From Opitutia bacterium UBA7397 (GTDB lineage Bacteria; Verrucomicrobiota; Verrucomicrobiia; Opitutales; UBA953), in the NCBI GenBank assembly GCA_002470605.1, contig DKND01000045.1:1-21699 (forward strand): 21,699 nt of DNA. Reading direction: 5' to 3'. Every line of letters begins with the position of its first letter. The first letter of the stretch is position 1. The notes under the pieces were generated by a model, which saw only the letters and a list, made by a program, of their open reading frames with translations, did not search any database and had not been told where the DNA came from. The position numbers and the translations under genes are program-made. Of this stretch, positions 7,213-12,780 are shown in pieces.

Positions 7213-7236
7213 GCGACGCCGTCCGGACGGTGTTGC
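7213..7236. repeat. 24-base near-perfect palindrome upstream of the 7287 gene
   Basis: Arms GCGACGCCGTCC and GGACGGTGTTGC meet with no loop and include two G-T pairs. The central 12 bases CCGTCCGGACGG are a perfect palindrome. It ends 50 bp before the ATG at 7287, so it could be a protein-binding site, a leader structure or another repeat relic. The sequence alone does not decide this. Confidence 0.5.
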
Positions 7237-7286
7237 GAATAACTCCGCCTTCCCTCCGTTGGCCCCTTGGCTTCTCCTGTCGGTCT

Positions 7287-7727
7287 ATGGCCAAGGTAGA
7301 TATCGATTTAGTGCAACGCGTACTTAAAGAAAACGGCGTCGACGTGCGGGTCGCGGCCGCGATCCTCAATCAGATCCGCGAAGCCGCCGCCGAAGACGCT
7401 GTCGAAAGGGAGAAGCCCGCCAAGAAGCAATTCATGGTCCTAGTCAGCGAGCCGGAAGAGGGCCTGCCTAAGGACCTGACGGGCTGGGTGGTGCAATTAT
7501 TGGAAGACGACGATCCGCGCGAAGTCGCCGCCAAAATCGCCGAGACGGCCACAGGTTTTAATAGTTCCCCCAAGGGTCAGCGTCTCCCGCTCACTTCCTT
7601 CGGCGATGCTTGCCAGAGTTTGCCGACCAAGCTTTTAAAAGAACGCGATGTTTGGATTAAGACGCGCGAGCCGGTTCGAGTATTAGCGGTTAAGAACACG
7701 TTAGGTCGCCGGCGTAATGCGGATTAA
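7287..7727 (+). CDS. Conserved-looking hypothetical protein, 146 aa
   Basis: I do not recognise this protein. It is 146 residues, soluble, with no signal peptide or membrane segment. An N-terminal stretch, MAKVDIDLVQRVLKENGVDV, looks like a short helical domain (DLVQRVL...VRVAAAILNQI), followed by a charged linker (about 33-47). A mixed region then starts KQFMVLVSEPEEGLPKDLTGW and includes the acidic LLEDDDPRE. The C-terminus is basic (NTLGRRRNAD). Codon use and GC resemble the neighbours, which supports a real gene. The frame is open upstream to 7230, but the ATG at 7287 gives the more protein-like N-terminus. It has a pyrimidine-rich leader (GGCTTCTCCTGTCGGTCT). It stands alone between trmB (divergent) and the desaturase. 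Function is unknown. Confidence 0.75.
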   Translation: MAKVDIDLVQRVLKENGVDVRVAAAILNQIREAAAEDAVEREKPAKKQFMVLVSEPEEGLPKDLTGWVVQLLEDDDPREVAAKIAETATGFNSSPKGQRLPLTSFGDACQSLPTKLLKERDVWIKTREPVRVLAVKNTLGRRRNAD

Positions 7728-7733
7728 AAAAGC

Positions 7734-7755
7734 AAATTAAGCGGGTTAATTTTTT
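7734..7755 (+). terminator. Possible weak terminator after the 146-aa gene
   Basis: An AT-only stem AAATTAA (7734-7740), loop GCGGG, TTAATTT (7746-7752), runs into a six-base T tract. It lies a few bases after the stop codon. The stem is weak, so the call is tentative. A second 7-bp stem, GAAAAAC (7756-7762) with GTTTTTC (7776-7782), follows. Confidence 0.35.
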
Positions 7756-7813
7756 GAAAAACACATTTTCGACACGTTTTTCGTCTTAAGCATCGGCGAT
7801 TCGTTACGGATAA

Positions 7814-7875
7814 GTGCCGTTTTCGATGGGTGATTTGCACTCGCCACGGCACTCGGCGGGCTCAAACTGCGCCGA
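7814..7875 (+). promoter_or_regulatory. Structured leader abutting the desaturase start
   Basis: Two hairpins abut without a gap. The first has outer stem GTGCCGT (7814-7820) with ACGGCAC (7846-7852) and inner stem GGTGA (7829-7833) with TCGCC (7841-7845). The second has stem TCGGCG (7853-7858) with CGCCGA (7870-7875), ending two bases before the ATG at 7877. It could be a regulatory leader. If translation begins at the in-frame ATG at 7826, most of it would instead be coding. Confidence 0.35.
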
Positions 7876-7876
7876 T

Positions 7877-9064
7877 ATGAAGTTCAAAAACTTCCCAATC
7901 TACCGCATCGAGTGGGTCACTTCCATTTTCTTGATCGGGACAGCCTTACTCTCCCTGACGGTGGTGCCATGGTTCCTCTGGACGCAGTATCACCTGCCGG
8001 TCGATGCCGTTAACAAGGTGCACGGCTGGGGCTTCGTCTGGGCGCTGTTCATCTTCTATTATTATGCCACGGGCTTCGGTATCACCTTGGGCTACCACCG
8101 TCTTTTCTCCCACCTTTCCTTTAAGGCCAAATGGCCGGTTAAGCTGTTCGTGCTGCTTTTTGGGGCCGCTTCCTTCGAGAATTCGGCCCACGATTGGTCC
8201 GCCGACCACCGAATCCACCATAAACATGTGGATGAAGATGAAGACCCGTACGACATCTCCAAAGGCTTCTTTTACGCCCATATCGGCTGGCTTTTGTTCC
8301 GTCTAAAGCCGCCGACGCCCGTCAATAACGTCAAGGATCTCGAGGCCGATCCCCTCGTGATGTGGCAACACCGCTACGTGCAATGGATCGGTGCTTTCGT
8401 CGGCTTTGTGATGCCCGCCGTCTTGGGTTACGGCTTCGCCGTCTTTAACGGTTATACCAATCCCGGTATGACCGCGCTGGCCGCCTTCCTGATCGCCGGT
8501 CTGCTCCGTACGGTCGTCGTCCAGCAGGGTACTTTCTGTATCAATTCGCTCTGCCACATGATTGGACGCCAGCCTTACTCGACTTCCCACAGCGCTCGCG
8601 ACAGTGGTGCCGTTGCGTTGCTTACGTTTGGTGAAGGCTACCATAACTATCACCACGAGTTTCAGCACGACTATCGTAACGGTGTGAAAGCCTGGCAGTT
8701 CGATCCGACGAAGTGGATCATCTGGACGCTCTCCAAGCTCGGCCTCACCGAAGACCTCCGCCGCGTGCCTGATACGCGCATCATGGCCGCCGAGCTGAAA
8801 GAAAAGAGTCTTACGCTCGGTCGCGATATCGATTCCTTGGCCGCTCGTCTGGACGCCCGTACCCGTGAGTTAAAGGCCAAGACGATCGCCGCCGCCCATG
8901 AGCTAGCCAAGGAATTAGCCACCCGCGCCGAATCCCTGAAAGAAGCCGCCGCCACCAAGGCCGAAGTCGGCCACGAAACTTTGTCCGAACTGCGTGGCTT
9001 GTTGAATCAGGCTGCGAACTACCTCGAAACTTTGCGTCGGGCCGACGCCGGTTCCGCCGCCTAA
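7877..9064 (+). CDS. Acyl-CoA/acyl-lipid delta-9-type fatty acid desaturase with C-terminal helical extension
   Basis: This membrane di-iron desaturase introduces a cis double bond into an acyl chain using O2 and an electron donor. The 395-residue form has the three histidine boxes: HRLFSH (74-79), HRIHH (111-115) and HNYHH (256-260). Hydrophobic pairs flank them (about 15-35, 50-70, 88-100, 170-190, 198-215). NSLCHMIGRQPY (223-234) is typical of the acyl-CoA desaturase class. After about residue 300, where relatives usually end, a roughly 95-residue Ala/Lys/Glu-rich amphipathic tail follows (ELKAKTIAAAHELAKELATR). The ATG at 7877 is chosen because MKFKNFPIYRIEW leads directly into the first membrane segment; an upstream in-frame ATG at 7826 is possible. 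A second desaturase lies at 17510-18487. Confidence 0.93.
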   Translation: MKFKNFPIYRIEWVTSIFLIGTALLSLTVVPWFLWTQYHLPVDAVNKVHGWGFVWALFIFYYYATGFGITLGYHRLFSHLSFKAKWPVKLFVLLFGAASFENSAHDWSADHRIHHKHVDEDEDPYDISKGFFYAHIGWLLFRLKPPTPVNNVKDLEADPLVMWQHRYVQWIGAFVGFVMPAVLGYGFAVFNGYTNPGMTALAAFLIAGLLRTVVVQQGTFCINSLCHMIGRQPYSTSHSARDSGAVALLTFGEGYHNYHHEFQHDYRNGVKAWQFDPTKWIIWTLSKLGLTEDLRRVPDTRIMAAELKEKSLTLGRDIDSLAARLDARTRELKAKTIAAAHELAKELATRAESLKEAAATKAEVGHETLSELRGLLNQAANYLETLRRADAGSAA

Positions 9065-9074
9065 GTAGTTCCGT

Positions 9075-9536
9075 TTACTTGCGGAGTTTCTGCACCAGTT
9101 CGAGAACTTGCTTTTCGATCTGGGGCAGGGCGTCGTCGGGGTGCGCGCAATCGATGTCGTGCACCGCCCAATAATCGATGCGATCCGCCCACTCGGGGTG
9201 AGATTCCAACATCATGGCATAGTGCTCATCGCGTTTCAGGGCGATGGTGCGTTGGGCCCGCTCCAGATCTCGGCGTCGAAGCTGGGTCGGGGCCGCCCCC
9301 GTCAGGTGCATCGGGATGCCTAATTCCCCCATCCGGCGTTGGGTGTCGCGCGAGATTAGGGTGGGCTCATCGGCGACCAAGGAGGTGAGTAAGCCGCGGG
9401 AAAAAGCCCGATGGGGCAGGTCTAATTTGGCGGCATGCCAGTTAAAAAAGGCCTCCGCATGGCGGCTCCGATAGAAATTGCCGGTGCAGACGAATAGGGT
9501 CATCGGGCCAGAATCTGCGCTTGTGCGTTGGGTCAT
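9075..9536 (-). CDS. Low-molecular-weight protein-tyrosine-phosphatase-like protein
   Basis: This 153-residue protein carries the phosphatase loop CTGNFYRS (C17 to R23, pattern CX5R-S) right after a beta strand (MTLFVCTGN), as in low-molecular-weight tyrosine phosphatases and arsenate reductases of that fold. The canonical loop is CxGNxCRSP; here the second Cys is Tyr and the Pro is Arg, so substrate preference may differ. A late VHDIDCAHPDD segment may hold the general-acid aspartate, although the classic DP motif is not clear. The start may be the ATG at 9536 or the internal ATG at 9503 (M12). It converges with the desaturase (10-bp gap) and is divergent from the small lipoprotein with only 35 bp between starts. 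Catalysis is likely; the target is unknown. Confidence 0.8.
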   Translation of the reverse strand: MTQRTSADSGPMTLFVCTGNFYRSRHAEAFFNWHAAKLDLPHRAFSRGLLTSLVADEPTLISRDTQRRMGELGIPMHLTGAAPTQLRRRDLERAQRTIALKRDEHYAMMLESHPEWADRIDYWAVHDIDCAHPDDALPQIEKQVLELVQKLRK

Positions 9537-9571
9537 GCTCGGTAGAGTCCCCGTAATCTAACTCCACTGCC

Positions 9572-9820
9572 ATGGTACGCAATCTGTTCGTTCTCTCCCT
9601 CCTTTCCTTCTCTGTCGTCGGTTGCATGGGTCCTAAAAAAGGACCAAGCGCAGTCACCGACGGTGGCATCGACAATGGTATTGTCCCAGCCGCCGGCCTC
9701 ACCCCGGTGACCTCGGTGGCGACCCCGGCTCCTGAAGCCGCTCCGGCCGCCAAGAAGACCACGTCGACCCCGGCTAAGTCCAAGGGCCGCTTGCCCATCA
9801 AGAACGCCGGTAACAAGTAA
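9572..9820 (+). CDS. Small predicted lipoprotein, 82 aa
   Basis: The N-terminus MVRNLFVLSLLSFSVVGC is a lipoprotein signal with lipobox VVGC, so Cys18 would be lipidated after signal peptidase II cleavage. The mature part is about 65 residues, rich in Ala, Pro, Thr and Lys (APEAAPAAKKTTSTPAKSKG), and probably unstructured. It resembles small outer- or inner-membrane lipoproteins with no enzymatic domain. No family is recognised. The ATG has no Shine-Dalgarno. The 35-bp divergent gap to the phosphatase-like gene means its promoter must overlap that gene. It ends only 10 bp before the convergent epimerase stop codon. Confidence 0.75.
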   Translation: MVRNLFVLSLLSFSVVGCMGPKKGPSAVTDGGIDNGIVPAAGLTPVTSVATPAPEAAPAAKKTTSTPAKSKGRLPIKNAGNK

Positions 9821-9830
9821 GGCGACCGCC

Positions 9831-10760
9831 TTACATTAAAGACACTTCGGTGACGAAGGTGTCGACCTGACCGGGCTCCGCAAATCGGAGCCCGTTCTTA
9901 TGTTCAGGGCTGTTCGGCGGGCCCATCCAAGGTTCGACGCAGTAGAACGGTGCCTCAGGGTCGGGGGTCCACGTCACGACCGCCGCCCAACTCCCCGGGA
10001 TCGGCTCTTCGCCGACTTTGACGGTGATGTCTTCTTCGCCCGACTTCGGACCGAAGGTGAGGGTGGCGGATTTTAGGTTCGTGAAGATGCAGTCCGAGAG
10101 GTGCGGGTTATCGAAGCCGATTTCCGTCGCGCCTTTGAATTCCGCGAAGGGCACGAGTTTGCCGTCCGCCGCATGGCGCCACTGTTTCTTGGACGGAATT
10201 TTGATGACGTAATCCCGCCGGCTCAGCCCGGGGTGCCAAGGGAGCGTGAAGTAGAAATGATGTCCCGCACACCAAGGTAATGGTTTGGTATCTCGGTTCT
10301 CGAATTCAAAAGAGATGCGCAGGAAGAGTTCGAGGAAGTCGAAGCGGATTCGGAAGTCATAAAGGAACGGGTAGCACGCCCGGCCACGTTCGTCTTGGAT
10401 CATGCGCAAGACCGCGTGTTTAGGGCCCGATTCGATGATCTCGAAAGCCGAGTCCCGCGCGAAACCGTGCTGCGGCATAGGCCGCTTGACGCCATCCGCT
10501 GCCTTCCAGGCCAACCTCTCGCCGTCGGCATAATTTCTCCCCATGAATGGAAAGAGGATCGGGTTACCGCCGCGCACGGCACCGATCTTGTCGAGTGCCA
10601 TCGGCGCGCCTTCTGGCCAATGAAGTACTTCGCGGTGCCCCGAGGGGACGTCGAGTTTCCAACGCAGCAGTCGCGCACCCCGGGTCAGGCAAGTCTCATA
10701 AGTTGAAGCCCCGACGCGCCAGCGTTCCATAGGTACGCCATTCTCTTCAAAGGTCTGCAT
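9831..10760 (-). CDS. Aldose 1-epimerase-family protein
   Basis: This 309-residue protein belongs to the galactose mutarotase-like fold that interconverts alpha and beta anomers of sugars or sugar phosphates. Seen motifs are RGGNPILFPFMGR (63-75), MPQHGFAR (95-102, with the family His at 98), AGHHFYF (165-171) and CVEPWMGPPN (274-283, with the likely catalytic Glu276). The pattern RGGxPILFP...HGFAR is that of the hexose-6-phosphate mutarotase/YeaD-like and LacX-like branches, so a sugar-phosphate substrate is possible but not shown. No signal peptide is seen, so it is cytoplasmic. It begins 42 bp downstream of the DUF1295 stop codon on the same strand and may be the last gene of that run. Confidence 0.87.
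   Translation of the reverse strand: MQTFEENGVPMERWRVGASTYETCLTRGARLLRWKLDVPSGHREVLHWPEGAPMALDKIGAVRGGNPILFPFMGRNYADGERLAWKAADGVKRPMPQHGFARDSAFEIIESGPKHAVLRMIQDERGRACYPFLYDFRIRFDFLELFLRISFEFENRDTKPLPWCAGHHFYFTLPWHPGLSRRDYVIKIPSKKQWRHAADGKLVPFAEFKGATEIGFDNPHLSDCIFTNLKSATLTFGPKSGEEDITVKVGEEPIPGSWAAVVTWTPDPEAPFYCVEPWMGPPNSPEHKNGLRFAEPGQVDTFVTEVSLM
9872..9898 (+). terminator. GC-rich hairpin inside the epimerase 3' end, possible terminator for the lipoprotein gene
   Basis: A perfect 9-bp stem, CGGGCTCCG (9872-9880) with CGGAGCCCG (9886-9894), has loop CAAAT and is followed by TTCTT on the plus strand. It lies 52 bp after the lipoprotein stop codon but within the coding sequence of the convergent epimerase (residues about 289-297, GLRFAEPG). 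The T tract is short. Confidence 0.4.
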
Positions 10761-10802
10761 GCGTTCAGCAAACCTCGCCGTCGCTCGGTGGCAAATGCGT
10801 AC

Positions 10803-11615
10803 TTACGGGCGCGGGGGCCGCGGCCAGAATGCCGAGACGCGTCGCTGGTAGTCGACGTAGGCGTCGCCCTTCGATGCAACCAATTGCCGCTCGGTCAAGG
10901 CCACGCCGGTGACGCGCGTGAGCAGATGATACATGATGAGCGCGCACGCCAACCCCGGGATGCCGCGATAGGTGGCATTATAACTCATCAGGACAAACCC
11001 GACCCACACCAGCCATTCTCCGAAATAATTTGGATGACGGCTCCAGGCCCAGAGGCCGCGTTCGCAAACTTGCCCTTTCTGGGTGACGTCCTTCTTGAAG
11101 GCGGCGAGCTGCGCGTCCGCCACGCCTTCGATGACAAGTGCCAAAGCGACGATGCCCAGCCCAATCCAGTGGACGGGGCGGATGGGGCTCGTCGCGGCAT
11201 AGGGACTCGAGGAGAGCAACGGGAGGCAGAGCAAGGCGAGCGCGACGGCTTGGAGGAAATAAAAATATGCCATCTGCCAAGGCATCCTCGCCCCGGCTTC
11301 GGCTCGCATCTGGAGATAACGCCCGTCTTCCTTATTCAGATGGCCCAACACGCGCACCGCCAGGTGGGTGCCGAGTCGGAGGCTCCACGCAATCGTCGCC
11401 AAGGTCATGAGCAGGCCCTGTCCGCCCAGCGGCTTGTCGTAAAAATGCACGGAAAGCAGCTTCAGGCCGACCAGCGCGAAGCCGTAAGACCAGGCGACAT
11501 CTACGATCGACCAATTATCAATTTTGCGAGCAATTAGCCAGCAGAGGAAGAAATAGACGCAGGCTGCCGCCAAGAGCGCCAAGAAGTCGAAGCCGAGATC
11601 GAAGAGCGGGGTCAT
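10803..11615 (-). CDS. DUF1295 membrane protein (steroid 5-alpha-reductase-like fold)
   Basis: This 270-residue polytopic membrane protein has about six hydrophobic segments (roughly 7-28, 40-57, 66-88, 115-135, 149-168, 203-222). The diagnostic DUF1295 motif GLWAWSRHPNYFGE is at 187-200, preceded by EDGRY (96-100). The fold is shared with steroid 5-alpha-reductases and isoprenylcysteine methyltransferases. Members are thought to be NAD(P)H-dependent reductases or lipid modifiers, but the substrate here is unknown. Its ATG overlaps the stop codon of the DUF2062 gene by four bases (ATGA), which suggests translational coupling. DUF1295 genes often occur beside CFA-synthase, DUF1365 and COG2907 genes, and such genes lie 1.2-5.9 kb away. 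Confidence 0.88.
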   Translation of the reverse strand: MTPLFDLGFDFLALLAAACVYFFLCWLIARKIDNWSIVDVAWSYGFALVGLKLLSVHFYDKPLGGQGLLMTLATIAWSLRLGTHLAVRVLGHLNKEDGRYLQMRAEAGARMPWQMAYFYFLQAVALALLCLPLLSSSPYAATSPIRPVHWIGLGIVALALVIEGVADAQLAAFKKDVTQKGQVCERGLWAWSRHPNYFGEWLVWVGFVLMSYNATYRGIPGLACALIMYHLLTRVTGVALTERQLVASKGDAYVDYQRRVSAFWPRPPRP

Positions 11616-12088
11616 GGGAGTTTTTTATTCATGAGGCGCCGGAAGGTCCAGCGCAGGAAGAAATTAAGTATCCACGCGGCCGCCGGCACGACGATCAGCC
11701 AGCCGATAATGCCGTGCACGTAAGCCATCCAGAATTTTTCCATGAAATCCGCGAACGAGCGGTTGAACTCATCGATGATGGCCTGCGGGGTGAGGTGAAT
11801 GTGCCTCGACCCGGTCACGGTCTCGCCCAGCCGCACGAAAGGTACGATGAGCAGGATTTGAATGGGGTAGCTGACGTGGTTGACGATCTGCATCACGACG
11901 TGGTTCAGTCGAAAGAGCCGTCCAGCGATGACACATCCGACGGTAGTCGTGCCGATGATGGGGTTGATGGCGATGGCTAGGCTGACGGATACCGCGGCGG
12001 CCACGCTTTCCGGCGTCGCGCCTTGACGTAATTCCGCCAACAGCGGATCACGGACTTTGCGGCGAAGCCAATCAGAGATGCGTCCCAT
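11612..12088 (-). CDS. DUF2062 membrane protein
   Basis: This 158-residue protein begins MGRISDWLRRKVRDPLLAEL, a basic amphipathic stretch. It then shows the DUF2062 pattern ATPESVAAAVSVSLAIAINP with a Gly/Thr turn (IIGTTTVGCVIAGRLFRLN) and NHVSYPIQI. Hydrophobic segments lie at about 28-62, 74-90 and 120-145. The role of DUF2062 proteins is unknown. The start overlaps the end of the upstream DUF1475-like gene by 17 bases and the stop overlaps the DUF1295 start by 4, so the three genes are almost certainly one transcription unit. Confidence 0.85.
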   Translation of the reverse strand: MGRISDWLRRKVRDPLLAELRQGATPESVAAAVSVSLAIAINPIIGTTTVGCVIAGRLFRLNHVVMQIVNHVSYPIQILLIVPFVRLGETVTGSRHIHLTPQAIIDEFNRSFADFMEKFWMAYVHGIIGWLIVVPAAAWILNFFLRWTFRRLMNKKLP

Positions 12089-12473
12089 TCGATAAGACCT
12101 TACGCGCGAAGAAGATTTTTCCGATGCCAGTCTCGCCTTTTGCCGTAAAGAGACAAATCAGGGCATAAGCAGCGATGGCGAAATTACCGAGGGTCATCAC
12201 GGCCACGAACCAAACGAGGCGAGGGATGATGGTAGGTTCGCGCCAGGCAACGTATAGCCAGAAGGCCATAAAGCCGAAATAGGCGTCGAACATCGTGGCC
12301 AAGCCCCACGGCTCACTGCACACGGTGACGTAGCCGCCGAAGACGTTCAGGCCTTTTCCGTAATAAGCTGATAACGAACTCAGCGAAGGTGCGACGCACG
12401 CATGCCACGAAACCCAAGTCATGGCGATTAACACGAAGATGAAATAAGCGATCAGGCTTCGGCGGAGGTTCAT
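12072..12473 (-). CDS. Small membrane protein, DUF1475-like
   Basis: This 133-residue protein has three or four hydrophobic segments (about 7-22, 43-50, 60-78, 85-109). It includes EPWGLATMFDAYFGFMAFWLYVAW, a Trp/aromatic pattern I associate with DUF1475, and WFVAVMTLGNFAIAAYALICL. The domain name is from memory and only moderately sure; the membrane nature is clear. It is the first gene of the minus-strand unit (DUF1475-like, DUF2062, DUF1295). The leader has the inverted repeat TAAGGG/CCCTTA at 12484-12499. No Shine-Dalgarno lies at the usual distance; a GGAGGAG occurs about 40 bases upstream, too far to serve. Confidence 0.8.
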   Translation of the reverse strand: MNLRRSLIAYFIFVLIAMTWVSWHACVAPSLSSLSAYYGKGLNVFGGYVTVCSEPWGLATMFDAYFGFMAFWLYVAWREPTIIPRLVWFVAVMTLGNFAIAAYALICLFTAKGETGIGKIFFARKVLSNGTHL

Positions 12474-12526
12474 GCCCGCAATCTAAGGGCTAACCCTTAA
12501 AAAGCAAATCTCCTCCGGCACCTGTT

Positions 12527-12602
12527 CTCGAGAGAAGGGACAGGGGCAGGGACAGGGATAGGTTTTGATGCCTAGGGAAAGAGCCAGTCGCAGGAATAAA
12601 TA
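12527..12602 (-). repeat. Dispersed module with hexamer run, copy 2 (inverted)
   Basis: This copy carries a run of near-identical hexamers, GACAGG GGCAGG GACAGG GATAGG (12539-12562), and CCAGTCGCAGGAATAAATA (12584-12602), the exact inverted match of 6913-6931. The TCTCGAGA edge (about 12527-12534) matches the TGTCTCGAG edge of the other copy. It lies between the DUF1475-like gene and the CFA-family gene. Confidence 0.7.
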
Positions 12603-12609
12603 CCCCCGC

Positions 12610-12756
12610 TCATCAACCAATCAACTAACACCGCCTCTCCCTGATCAACTTTTCAACGTGCCAGCTAGTTGTTCCCGCGTCCACCTTTGCACCTATGCAC
12701 CCGGCTCCGCCGCATTTGCACCTTTGCACCGCCTCTCTCTGGTCAACCGAGCCTCT
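12610..12756 (+). repeat. Octamers and TTTGCACC repeats in the 307-bp spacer
   Basis: Units TCATCAAC (12610) and CAATCAAC (12618) are followed by TAACACCGCCTCT. TGATCAAC (12642) and TTTTCAAC (12650) follow. TTTGCACC-type units occur at 12682-12701 and 12713-12730, spaced by 8 bases as at 3148-3164. A last TGGTCAACCGAGCCTCT spans 12740-12756. No gene is evident in 12474-12780. Confidence 0.65.
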
Positions 12757-12780
12757 AATTTGCCTCCCGCCTCACGGCGC

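Noticed and set aside
6758..7286. Insertion sequence or transposase remnant in the 529-bp spacer
   Set aside because: No transposase-like frame is seen; the inverted repeats are short hairpins within the repeat elements rather than IS ends.
10788..11537. 249-codon open frame antisense to the DUF1295 gene
   Set aside because: The minus-strand gene has a diagnostic motif and a coupled overlap; the plus frame has no recognisable content.
12484..12499. TAAGGG/CCCTTA inverted repeat as an operator for the DUF1475-like gene
   Set aside because: Only six base pairs with a 4-base gap and no second copy; kept as a note in the gene entry.
1775..12657. Octamer arrays as CRISPR arrays
   Set aside because: Units are 8 bases without spacers, and no cas gene is present.
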